This document shows positions 7,475 through 14,953 of a DNA stretch of 37,051 nt, one piece after another. Both the position numbers and the translations under genes were made by a program. Each line of letters begins with the position of its first letter. Position 1 is the stretch's first letter. The DNA comes from Selenomonas sp. (GTDB taxonomy: Bacteria; Bacillota; Negativicutes; Selenomonadales; Selenomonadaceae): positions 1 through 37,051 of the forward strand of contig NZ_JALFCU010000005.1 of NCBI RefSeq assembly GCF_022771645.1, written 5' to 3'. Under the pieces are notes generated by a model that was not told the origin of the DNA, made no database searches, and worked only from the letters and a program-made list of their open reading frames with translations.

Positions 7475-7639
7475 AAAAAAATACGCTCCCCGCAACAGGA
7501 CCTTGGGGTTTTACTGTCCTATCAAAGAGAGCATATTTCAAAAAGAGGGTAAGGAGTTTTGGGGTATAGAGAAAATTGGGGAAAATAAGGGGAATAGGGG
7601 TTGTACCTGAAGGTATAATCTCCAAGCAACTATAGCATA
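7475..7639 (-). ncRNA. Candidate unrecognised small RNA in an AT-rich gap
   Basis: The gap 7400-7680 has no convincing gene. On the - strand a promoter at 7634-7663 would start RNA near 7627. The transcript is rich in C and U, contains AGGAC...GTCCT (7516-7520 / 7497-7501) and, as an overlapping alternative, CCCC...GGGG (7505-7508 / 7488-7491), and reaches a run of seven U at 7481-7475. The stem before the U-run is weak (4 bp), and I could match it to no RNA family. It could equally be a long leader of rpmB. Confidence 0.25.
7561..7600 (+). other. Four GGGG tracts, possible G-quadruplex
   Basis: GGGG occurs at 7561-7564, 7578-7581, 7589-7592 and 7597-7600 on the + strand with loops of 13, 7 and 4 bases in an otherwise A/T-rich region. 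The first loop is longer than in a canonical quadruplex motif. Confidence 0.4.
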
Positions 7640-7663
7640 TCATTTAGTGATGGATGTTGTCAA
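7634..7663 (-). promoter_or_regulatory. Candidate - strand promoter in the AT-rich gap
   Basis: On the - strand: -35 TTGACA (7658-7663), 18-bp spacer, -10 TATGCT (7634-7639). It points to the possible small RNA and, further on, rpmB. Confidence 0.5.
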
Positions 7664-7682
7664 CTAAAAAATATATCTTTTA

Positions 7683-7985
7683 TCAGAATGCGAAGATCAG
7701 GCTCGAGAAGTAGGCCGTGCGATTGTAATTCGCGCGCGAGTCGCCGGCAATCGGGCTGCCGTTGAAGAAGTAGTTCTGGATCTGGATGTTCTTGCCGAGG
7801 TGGAACCAGAGCGATGCTTCAAGACCTTTCATGCCCGGCTTCTCCGAACCGTTGACGATGCTTGTCATGATGAGCGCATCGGAGCCGAGGTAGCGGTAGC
7901 CGAGCGATGCGCCCCACGGTCGCTCGCTGATGGCGGCAATGGCCGCCATCAGCACGCGTTTCATCTTGCATGGTTTCTTTTTCAT
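7683..7985 (-). pseudogene. Shortened porin remnant: signal-like start joined to outer-membrane barrel C-terminus
   Basis: The 100-residue frame starts at 7985 behind GGAGGG. The first ~19 residues (MKKKPCKMKRVLMAAIAAI) look like a signal-peptide start. The text then jumps to WGASLGYRYLGSDA, GLEASLWFHLGKNIQIQNYFF and a terminal TAYFSSLIFAF: alternating strands ending in phenylalanine, as at the end of outer-membrane beta-barrels, and close in style to the last strands of Negativicutes OmpM/S-layer porins. SLH domain and most of the barrel are absent, so an internal deletion is the simplest reading. A genuine tiny protein is not excluded. It diverges from the PTS operon and shares its regulatory region. 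Confidence 0.5.
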
Positions 7986-8070
7986 ACTTTTCTTTCCCTC
8001 CGGTCAGGAATCCATAAGTTATAATATCGAATGATAAGAAACTCTGAATAACAATTCCTTATCTAAGAAA

Positions 8071-8098
8071 AAGATATAGTAAAACATTCATTTGTCAA
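8071..8098 (-). promoter_or_regulatory. Candidate promoter of the porin remnant
   Basis: On the - strand: -35 TTGACA (8093-8098), 16-bp spacer, -10 TATCTT (8071-8076). The -10 overlaps an inverted repeat TATCT-N7-AGATA (8060-8076). Confidence 0.5.
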
Positions 8099-8153
8099 GT
8101 ATAAAATATACCTTTCTGAAAATTAGTTACAAAAACAAATTTTCAAATTGACA

Positions 8154-8174
8154 TATCTTTTTGTTGACAAGATA
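8154..8174. promoter_or_regulatory. Inverted repeat TATCTT-N9-AAGATA, candidate operator of the gmu-like locus
   Basis: TATCTT (8154-8159) and AAGATA (8169-8174) bracket and overlap the -35 box of the PTS operon promoter. A closely similar arrangement occurs at the mannanase promoter (12588-12608), and a shorter TATCT...AGATA at 8060-8076. The encoded GntR-family protein is the obvious candidate ligand. Confidence 0.5.
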
Positions 8175-8192
8175 GTACCAATACGATATGAT
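8164..8192 (+). promoter_or_regulatory. Promoter of the PTS operon
   Basis: -35 TTGACA (8164-8169), 17-bp spacer, -10 TATGAT (8187-8192), giving a leader of about 75 bases before the IIB gene. Confidence 0.8.
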
Positions 8193-8275
8193 GTGAATCG
8201 TAAACAAGAGATGCATGGAACACGAACATCTCGAAGCTGTCATTTTCGTCTCATATCTATTAGGAGGTATTCATC

Positions 8276-8581
8276 ATGAACATCTATCTCGTCTGCAACG
8301 CAGGCATGTCGACGTCGATCCTCGTCAAGAAGATGCAGGAAGCGGCGGCGAAGCAGAACATCGATGCAACCATTGAAGCGTTCTCCGTCGAAATCCTCGA
8401 CGAGCGCGTCGACACGGCCGACTGCGTGCTGCTCGGCCCGCAGATCCGCCATATGCTCGGCGACGTCAAGAACGTCGTGAACGGCAAGTGCCCGGTCGAT
8501 GTCATCGACATGCGCGACTACGGCATGATCCGCGGCGACAAGGTGCTCGCGAAAGCGCTGAAGATGGTGGAAGCAAAATAA
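8276..8581 (+). CDS. gmuB: PTS lactose/cellobiose-family IIB component
   Basis: Cytoplasmic IIB passes phosphate from IIA to the sugar during transport. The 101-residue protein is a full-length single-domain IIB with the active-site loop CNAGMSTS; Cys7 is the phosphorylated residue. The start ATG at 8276 follows TAGGAGGT. It is the first gene of the operon IIB-IIC-IIA-GH1, the same content and nearly the same order as Bacillus subtilis gmuBACD, so the substrate is probably a beta-linked disaccharide such as mannobiose or cellobiose. The gene symbol rests on the locus context; celB-type naming would be equally fair. Confidence 0.88.
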   Translation: MNIYLVCNAGMSTSILVKKMQEAAAKQNIDATIEAFSVEILDERVDTADCVLLGPQIRHMLGDVKNVVNGKCPVDVIDMRDYGMIRGDKVLAKALKMVEAK

Positions 8582-8623
8582 GCTTCTATATACAGAGGTT
8601 TTTTCTTTAGGAGGAAAGAACAA

Positions 8624-9970
8624 ATGAATTCCATTGTGGAAAAGTTTGAGCACGTGATGATGCCGATCGCCAGCAAAATCTCGAGCAACAAATATCTGCT
8701 CGCCATGCGTGACTCGTTCTCGATGCTGCTGCCGTTCATCATCGTCGGCTCGTTCTTCGGCATCATCGAATGGGTCGTGCTCGACCCGTGGGGCACGATC
8801 ATGGGCCCGGACGGCCTCGGCCTCGGCAAATCGTTCACGGGGCTCGACCAGACGAGCGATGCGTATAAAGCTTCCTCGTTCGTCGGCACGATGCAGATGC
8901 TCCAAGGCCTCTGCAACAACGTCGTCACGGTCGGCTTCGGCGTCTTCTCGTTCCTGCTCGTCGCGGCGTTCGCGTATCGCCTCGGCGGCATCTGGGGCGG
9001 CGACAAGTTTTCGACGGCTCTCACGGCCATCGGCGCCTTCATCATCGTGACGCCGCAGCAGGTCGTAGGCAAGGCCGGCGACAAGATGGGCGCGTTCAGC
9101 CTCGATTATTTTGGCAACAAGGCCGTCCTCACGGCCATCATCGTCGCGACGGTCGCCGCGTGGATCTTCGTGAAGCTTTCGAAGAATGAAAAGCTCCGCA
9201 TCAAGATGCCGGAGACCGTGCCGCCTGCCGTCTCGCAGTCGTTCGCCGTGCTCGTTCCGGTCTTCGTCACGCTCTTCACGTTCACGGTTTTCTCGACGAT
9301 TCTCTCGAATTGCCAGTTCCTCGGCAAAGCCGCGCTCAACGATCTCATCTACGCCATCATCCAGGCACCGCTCATGGGCTTCTCACAGGGCATCGGCGTC
9401 TCCATCCTTTATCAGTTCATCGTCTGGTTCTTCTGGTGGTTCGGCATCCACGGCCACAACGTCACGGCCGCGATCCAGAACATGGTCTATATGCCGGCGC
9501 AGCTCGCAAACCAGGCCGGCGATGCAGCGTATGTCTTCTCGAATGGCTTCTTCGAGGCCGGCCTCATGCACATCATGGGCCTCGTCATCGCGATCTTCAT
9601 CTTCTCGAAGAAAGACAGCTGGCGCGCCGTCGCGAAGCTCGGCTTCCCAGCGATGCTGTTTAATATCCAAGAGCCCATCGCATTCGGCCTGCCAATCGTC
9701 CTGAACCCGATCCTCCTGATTCCGTACATCCTCGCGCCGCTCGCGAACACGGTCGTCGGCTGGCTCGCGATTTCCGCCGGCCTCGTGCCGATTTTCAAAT
9801 ACGTCGTGCCGTGGACGATGCCGTTGTTCTTTGAGGCGGCCATCGGCACAGGTTCCGTCGCCGGCGGCATCTTGCAAGTCGTCTGGCTCGTGATGGACGT
9901 CTTCATTTACGCGCCGTTCGTCATCGCGTCGAACAAGATCAAAGATGAGGAAGCAGAGGAGGAAGCCTGA
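8624..9970 (+). CDS. gmuC: PTS lactose/cellobiose-family IIC permease
   Basis: The membrane subunit that carries the sugar across the cytoplasmic membrane. It has 448 residues and about ten hydrophobic segments, the usual size. Family motifs are WWFGIHGHNV (about residues 272-281), which contains the conserved histidine region, and NIQEPIAFGLPIVLNP (about 346-361), the glutamate-containing substrate loop. It ends in an acidic tail (KDEEAEEEA). ATG at 8624 follows TAGGAGGAAAG. The gap to IIB is 42 bp, and the stop overlaps the IIA start by one base (TGATG). The sugar cannot be fixed by sequence; the linked mannanase suggests manno- or gluco-mannan disaccharides. Confidence 0.93.
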   Translation: MNSIVEKFEHVMMPIASKISSNKYLLAMRDSFSMLLPFIIVGSFFGIIEWVVLDPWGTIMGPDGLGLGKSFTGLDQTSDAYKASSFVGTMQMLQGLCNNVVTVGFGVFSFLLVAAFAYRLGGIWGGDKFSTALTAIGAFIIVTPQQVVGKAGDKMGAFSLDYFGNKAVLTAIIVATVAAWIFVKLSKNEKLRIKMPETVPPAVSQSFAVLVPVFVTLFTFTVFSTILSNCQFLGKAALNDLIYAIIQAPLMGFSQGIGVSILYQFIVWFFWWFGIHGHNVTAAIQNMVYMPAQLANQAGDAAYVFSNGFFEAGLMHIMGLVIAIFIFSKKDSWRAVAKLGFPAMLFNIQEPIAFGLPIVLNPILLIPYILAPLANTVVGWLAISAGLVPIFKYVVPWTMPLFFEAAIGTGSVAGGILQVVWLVMDVFIYAPFVIASNKIKDEEAEEEA

Positions 9971-10305
9971 TGGACGAGAAAACGGTAGAACAATCGATGC
10001 AGCTCATCCTGCATTCCGGCACAGGTCGCTCGATGGTCATCGAGGCCGTGCGTGATATGCTGAAAGACGGCGATGTCGCTGTAGCGAAACAGAAAATCGA
10101 AGAGGGCGGCAAGGAAATCGGGCAGGCGCATGACATCCAGACGGCCATGATGTCGGCGGAGTGCGACGGCCAGCCCGTGGAAAAATCCATCCTGCTCATC
10201 CACGCGCAAGATCATTTCATGACGGCGCTCGCCGTGCGCGACATGGCGAACTTGCTCGTCGAGATGTACGCGGCGCTGAAAGGGAAGACGGAGGCGAGCG
10301 CATGA
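9970..10305 (+). CDS. gmuA: PTS lactose/cellobiose-family IIA component
   Basis: IIA accepts phosphate from HPr and hands it to IIB. The 111-residue protein is a typical helical IIA. The active-site motif HAQDHFM places the phosphorylated histidine at residue 78 and the accompanying Asp81/His82 at the same numbers as in lactose IIA. It overlaps the IIC stop by one base and the GH1 start by four (ATGA), so translation is tightly coupled along the operon. Confidence 0.92.
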   Translation: MDEKTVEQSMQLILHSGTGRSMVIEAVRDMLKDGDVAVAKQKIEEGGKEIGQAHDIQTAMMSAECDGQPVEKSILLIHAQDHFMTALAVRDMANLLVEMYAALKGKTEASA

Positions 10306-11699
10306 GCGTGACGCATGAATTTCCAAAAGACTTCTGGTGGGGCGCGGCGACGTCGGGCCCGCAGTCGGAAGGGCGCTTCCACAAGGCGCACCGCAGCGTG
10401 TTCGATTATTGGTTCGACACCGAGCCTGCGGCGTTTTTCGACGGCATCGGTCCGAATGTCGCGTCGAATTTCTACAATGACTACCGCGCGGACATCGCGC
10501 TCATGAAGCAGATCGGCCTGAACTCCGTGCGCACGTCCATCCAGTGGACGCGTCTCATCAAGGATTTTGAGACGGGCGAGACCGACCCGGACGGCGTGCG
10601 GTTCTACAACAACGTCATCGACGAATTCGTGCGGCAGGGCATCCGTCCCGTGCTGAACCTCCATCATTTCGATCTGCCCGTCGAGCTCTACGAAAAATAT
10701 GGCGGCTGGGCGTCGAAACACGTCGTCGACCTCTTCGCGCTGTTCGCGAAACGTTGCTTCGAGCTGTTCGGCGACCGTGTGAAGGACTGGGTCACGTTCA
10801 ACGAGCCGATGGTCGTCGTCGAGGGCGAATACCTCTACGAGTTCCATTATCCGAAGCTCGTCGACGGCAAGCAGGCGTGCCAGGTGCTCTACAACCTGAA
10901 CCTCGCGTCGGCCAAGGCCATCGCGGAGTTCCGCAAATCGACGTGCGCGCAGCTCGGCGGCCGCATCGGCATCGTGCTGAACCTCACGCCGGCGTATCCG
11001 CGGAGCGACCAGCCGGAAGATGTTGCAGCTGCAAAGTTTGCAGAAGATTACAAAAATAATTCGTTCCTCGATCCTGCCGTGCATGGTTATTTCACAAAAG
11101 ATCTTGTCGACGTGTTGAAGACCGACGGCGTGCTATGGGAAAGCACAACGGAGGAGATCGAGCTCATCGCAAAGAATACGGTCGATTTCCTCGGCATCAA
11201 CTACTATCAGCCGTTTCGCGCGCAGCGCCGCGAGATCCCGTACGACGACGCGCAAGGCTGGCTGCCGGAGAAGCATTTCCAGCAGTACCATATGCCGGGC
11301 TGCCGCATGAATCCGTATCGCGGCTGGGAAATCTATCCGAAGGCTATCTATGATATTGCAATCCATGTACGTGATCATCTTAGCAATATCCCGTGGTACA
11401 TTTCCGAAAACGGCATGGGCGTCGAAGGGGAAGAGCGCTTCCGGAACGCGGACGGCTTCATCGAGGACGATTACCGCATCGATTTCATCAAAGAGCATCT
11501 CCAGTGGCTGCACAAGGCCATGCAAGAGGGTTCGAACTGCTTCGGCTATCACCTCTGGACGCCAATCGACTGCTGGTCGTGGTCGAACGCCTACAAGAAC
11601 CGCTACGGCCTCATCGCGCTCGACCTCGTGACGCAGGAGAAGACCATCAAAAAATCGGGTCTCTGGATGCATGATGTCATTCAAAATCATGGATTTTGA
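10302..11699 (+). CDS. gmuD: Glycoside hydrolase family 1, probable 6-phospho-beta-glycosidase
   Basis: A cytoplasmic enzyme that would split the phosphorylated disaccharide delivered by the PTS. It has 465 residues, the normal GH1 length. The acid/base is E168 in VTFNEPM and the nucleophile E369 in YISENGMG. GH1 N-terminal signature FPKDFWWGAATSGPQSEG is intact. The C-terminal loop SWSNAYKNRYG matches the phosphate-binding segment of phospho-glycosidases, although the lysine is shifted one place from the S-x6-K-x-Y spacing of LacG. ATG at 10302 overlaps the IIA stop and follows GGAGG. By locus it matches GmuD (phospho-beta-mannosidase); phospho-beta-glucosidase activity is an alternative. 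Confidence 0.9.
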   Translation: MSVTHEFPKDFWWGAATSGPQSEGRFHKAHRSVFDYWFDTEPAAFFDGIGPNVASNFYNDYRADIALMKQIGLNSVRTSIQWTRLIKDFETGETDPDGVRFYNNVIDEFVRQGIRPVLNLHHFDLPVELYEKYGGWASKHVVDLFALFAKRCFELFGDRVKDWVTFNEPMVVVEGEYLYEFHYPKLVDGKQACQVLYNLNLASAKAIAEFRKSTCAQLGGRIGIVLNLTPAYPRSDQPEDVAAAKFAEDYKNNSFLDPAVHGYFTKDLVDVLKTDGVLWESTTEEIELIAKNTVDFLGINYYQPFRAQRREIPYDDAQGWLPEKHFQQYHMPGCRMNPYRGWEIYPKAIYDIAIHVRDHLSNIPWYISENGMGVEGEERFRNADGFIEDDYRIDFIKEHLQWLHKAMQEGSNCFGYHLWTPIDCWSWSNAYKNRYGLIALDLVTQEKTIKKSGLWMHDVIQNHGF

Positions 11700-11754
11700 A
11701 CCTGTTTCCCTGAATCATAAGGAAGCTCCTATCGCTTTTCCATGACCGTTCGTG

Positions 11755-11760
11755 TATAAT
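11755..11760 (+). promoter_or_regulatory. -10 box of the GntR regulator gene
   Basis: A consensus TATAAT lies 34 bp before the start codon of the regulator. No good -35 is found at 16-18 bp, so this promoter may be weak or need an activator. Read-through from the PTS operon is also possible because no terminator hairpin is seen after the GH1 gene. Confidence 0.55.
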
Positions 11761-11794
11761 AAGGAACATGATGATTCAGGAAGAAGGTTCATTC

Positions 11795-12505
11795 ATGCTG
11801 AAATATGAAGCAATTGCCAAAGAACTGCGCGACGACATCGTGAATGGCGTCTATTCGCCCGGCCAGCAGCTCGCCCTCGAAAAGGAAATGTGCGAGCAGT
11901 ACGGCGTCAGCCGCATCACGATCAAGCGCGCCGTCGACGAGCTCGTCAAGCAGGGGCTCGTCGTGAAGCGCCGCGGCTCCGGCACGTTCGTGAAATCCCT
12001 CGAGGATCAGGACGTGAAGGAGCTCGGCATGGCGAACCAGTTCAACGGGTTTGCCGCCACGTTCCAGGGGCGCGACGTCGGCACGCAGGTGCTGAAGTTC
12101 GACATCGTGCACCCGGAGAAGGAAGTCGCAGCGAAGCTGCAGATCACGGAAGATGATTTCATCTACGACATCATCCGCGTGCGTTCGCTCGACGGCGAGC
12201 CCATCGTCGTCGAGTATACGCAGATGCCGATCCAGCTCATCCCGGGACTGAAGCGCAGTGTGCTGGAAAAATCAATTTATAGCTTCATCGAAAATGAGCT
12301 GAAGTTCAAGATCCAGTCCGCGCATCGCACGGTGCGCGCCGTCATGCCGACGGAAGAAGAAAAGCAGGAGCTCGCCATCGAAGGCGTCCTGCCGCTCCTC
12401 GAAGTGGAGCAGGTCGCGTTCCTCGATGACGGCCGCCCGTTCGAATTCTCCATCGCGCATCATCGCGGCGATCGCAACGTGTTCCGTTCGGTCAGCATCC
12501 GCTGA
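11795..12505 (+). CDS. gmuR: GntR/HutC-family transcriptional regulator
   Basis: A 236-residue regulator, the size of Bacillus GmuR. Residues 1-72 form the GntR winged helix (YEAIAKELRDDIVNG, then EKEMCEQYGVSRITIKRAVDELVKQG and RRGSGTFV). Residues about 85-230 form a UTRA effector domain that normally binds a phosphorylated sugar. ATG at 11795 is chosen because AGAAGG lies 9 bases before it; an upstream in-frame ATG (11768) has no such site. It sits between the PTS-GH1 genes and the mannanase, as in gmu. The likely role is repression of the locus, released by the sugar phosphate; the inverted repeats at 8154 and 12588 are candidate targets. Confidence 0.9.
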   Translation: MLKYEAIAKELRDDIVNGVYSPGQQLALEKEMCEQYGVSRITIKRAVDELVKQGLVVKRRGSGTFVKSLEDQDVKELGMANQFNGFAATFQGRDVGTQVLKFDIVHPEKEVAAKLQITEDDFIYDIIRVRSLDGEPIVVEYTQMPIQLIPGLKRSVLEKSIYSFIENELKFKIQSAHRTVRAVMPTEEEKQELAIEGVLPLLEVEQVAFLDDGRPFEFSIAHHRGDRNVFRSVSIR

Positions 12506-12526
12506 GGCGCAGCGTTTCTTGATACG

Positions 12527-12560
12527 TACGACCACAGAAATGTGGTCGTATTTATTTTAT
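12527..12560 (+). terminator. Terminator after the GntR regulator
   Basis: Perfect 10-bp stem TACGACCACA / TGTGGTCGTA with GAAA tetraloop, followed by TTTATTTTAT. Confidence 0.92.
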
Positions 12561-12587
12561 AAAGCACATTATTTAAAATAAAAAGCA

Positions 12588-12625
12588 TATCTTTTATTGA
12601 CAAAAATCGTGTAAAATTCTATAAT
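12588..12625 (+). promoter_or_regulatory. Promoter and candidate operator of the GH26 gene
   Basis: -35 TTGACA (12597-12602), 17-bp spacer, -10 TATAAT (12620-12625): fully consensus. The upstream part CATATCTTTTATTGACA nearly repeats CATATCTTTTTGTTGACA at the PTS promoter. The half-sites here are TATCTT (12588-12593), 9 bp, then AAAATC, an imperfect match to AAGATA. Confidence 0.8.
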
Positions 12626-12706
12626 TGCAAGCAGGACAGATTTCACGAAATGCGATGCCGAATGTGGAAGTTTCCTCGGGCGGCGCGGTACAGGAGGATG
12701 ACGACG

Positions 12707-14911
12707 ATGCATGTCAATGGAAAGATCAAGCGAAATGGCAAGCGGTTGCAATATTTGATTTCGGTGACGTTTTGTACGGGCTTGCTTCTGGGATTTCCCT
12801 CGGGGGTTCTCCAGCCGATTCCGCATGTGAACGCTGCAGCTGTGGCGTAAGAAAAGAATTTGCCGCAGGATGATCAGGCGGTTGCAGATGGCTACGTCGA
12901 TGTGACAGCGCGCGTGCAGCCGCAGGCGAAGCTCGATGCGGCAGCGCTGCCGCTCCCGTCCGTCGCGCCGCTCGTGGACAAGGACGCGACGCAGCGCACG
13001 GCGCAGACGTATGCAATGCTGCGCGGCATTGCTGCGACGCAGAATGTCGTCTACGGCCATCAGAATGAAATGAACCGCAAGGTCAGCACGCTCCCAGGGC
13101 GTTCGGACACGTATGACATCGTGCAGGACTACGCTGGCATCGTCGGCGTCGACGGCCTCGCGCTCACGGGCGACGAGCTCGAGCTCACGGATGCGGAAGT
13201 TGCGGCAGGCGAGACATACGCCTCGAAGCTCGCGCGCCTCGTGCTGCCGGCCATGCAACAAGGCGCCGTGCTCACGATGAGCTGCCACATGCCGAACTTC
13301 GCCGAGGTCGCGGAGCGTCCGAAGGTGAACGGCGCGTATGATTACACGGGCTACTCGCCGAACCACACGGGCGGCAACGTCGTTTCGCGCATCTTGCCGG
13401 GCGGCGACCTGCATGACGTTTACACGGGCTATCTCGATCTCGTCGCGGATTTCCTCGGCCGCATGCAGGCGGCGGACGTCCCTGTGATTTTCCGTCCGTT
13501 CCATGAAAACAACGGCAGCTGGTTCTGGTGGGGTGCAGCGTACTGCACGCCGAGCGAGTATAAGAACCTCTTCCGTTCGACCGTCGAATATCTGCGCGAT
13601 GAAAAAGGGCTGCATAATCTTCTCTATGCATATTCGCCGAACGGCCCGATCAAGGATGCGGCCGACTACGCAGAACGTTATCCCGGCGATGCGTTCATTG
13701 ACATCACAGGCTTCGATTTGTATCATCGCGACCCGCAGAAGGATGATATGTGGATGAAAGGTTTTGACGCGACGATGGATGTGGTCGATCAGTTTGCAGA
13801 GGCACACGGCAAGCTCGCGGCGGTCACAGAGGCGGGCATCCTCGTCGGCAATACGGGCGGAGCACTCGCGAAGACGGGAAACCAGCGCCCTGATTGGTTC
13901 AACGAGGCGTTAAAGACGATCACGCCGCACAAGATGGCGTACTTCCTGACATGGGCGAACTTCAACGAGGACAATTTCGATCAGCCGTATCTCGTGACGG
14001 CGAAACGCGGCCATGAGATGGCGAATGAGTTCATCGACTTCTATAACGCGCCGTCTTCGATTTTCGCGAAGCAGATGCCGGAGCTTGCGAGCATCACGAC
14101 AAACATCGTTCCTGCAATGAGCTCATACGGTTATCTCACTGCGCCAGGCGCGACAGCGCGCGTGCTCGCGCCGATGACGATCACGGCGCGTGTTGCTGGC
14201 GAGGAGAAGACAGCACAGTTCGTGCTCAAGAAGAAAGACGGTACGACGTTTGCGACGATTCCCGCAGCACGAAAAGGCGATGCGCTGACGGGAGAGATCA
14301 CGGCGGACGCGCTGGTTGCGGCAGGGCAGACCGTCGGAACGATCGCGCTCGAGCTCGATGGCAAGATGGCCGACAGCGTCATGGTGCTCTTCAACATGCC
14401 GGAGCCTCCAAAAGATCCGGCGCTCGTCGATGATTTCGAGAGCTACTACGGCGACGGCGGCCTGCTCAAAGCGGCGTATTCGACGAACTGCGGCACGGGC
14501 TGCAGTGTTGAACCGCTGCTCAGCGCAAAGCACGCAGGCGGCGAGACGGGACTCGATTTCCATTACACGATCACGAAGGACGGCTACGGCGGCATCGTGA
14601 AGAACCTCGGCGGCGTCGATTGGTCGCCTTATGACGCCGTGCAGTTCTGGGTGATGCCGGACGGCAAGGGGCAGAAGCTCATCTGCCAGCTCAATGCGAA
14701 CGGTGAAGACTTCGAAGTCGATTTGACAGACGTCGCACAGCAGACGGCGCCGCAGCTCGTGACGCTGCCGTTCTCCCTGTTTCGTGGCAAGAACGGCGGC
14801 ACGTTCGACAAGAGCGCCGTGCAGCATTTTGCGATTTACTGCAACACGATCGGCGATGCGGGCGTGGACTCGCACATCTATTTTGACGACATCCGCGCCG
14901 TCAAAAAATAA
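12707..14911 (+). pseudogene. gmuG: GH26 endo-beta-mannanase interrupted by an in-frame stop after its signal peptide
   Basis: One continuous frame runs from ATG 12707 (SD AGGAGG 12692-12697) to 14911 except for TAA at 12848-12850 (codon 48). Codons 1-47 give a signal peptide: basic start, YLISVTFCTGLLLGF core and a PHVNAAAVA end. After the stop, about 685 residues continue as a GH26 catalytic domain with acid/base E267 in FRPFHENNGSWFWWG and nucleophile E375 in AVTEAGI (numbered through the stop), then an Ig-like stretch and a C-terminal beta-sandwich of CBM11/CBM23-like appearance (from DDFESYYGDGG to IYFDDIRAVKK). A single C-to-T or G-to-T change could have made the stop. Restart at TTG 12860 lacks a ribosome site and would give a cytoplasmic enzyme. 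Confidence 0.8.
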
Positions 14912-14912
14912 A

Positions 14913-14941
14913 ACGCACCGTGGCGCGTTGCCACGATGCGT
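14913..14941. terminator. Hairpin between convergent genes
   Basis: ACGCACCGTGGC pairs with GCCACGATGCGT with one C-A mismatch. On the - strand the stem is followed by TTTTATTTTTTT, so it best serves the - strand gene ending at 14954; on + the tail is poor. Confidence 0.7.
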
Positions 14942-14953
14942 GCAAGAGACAAT

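Noticed and set aside
7410..7610. Small + strand open frame in the AT-rich gap
   Set aside because: No ribosome site at its start and no protein-like pattern; it covers the G-tracts and the candidate - strand RNA.
8189..8206. Catabolite-repression (cre) site at the PTS promoter (TGTGAATCGTAAACA)
   Set aside because: It has one base too many in the centre and mismatched arms compared with the cre consensus.
12860..14911. GH26 gene read as a complete gene starting at TTG 12860
   Set aside because: There is no ribosome site, and the same frame continues upstream through one TAA into a perfect signal peptide with a strong Shine-Dalgarno site, so the upstream start is the ancestral one.
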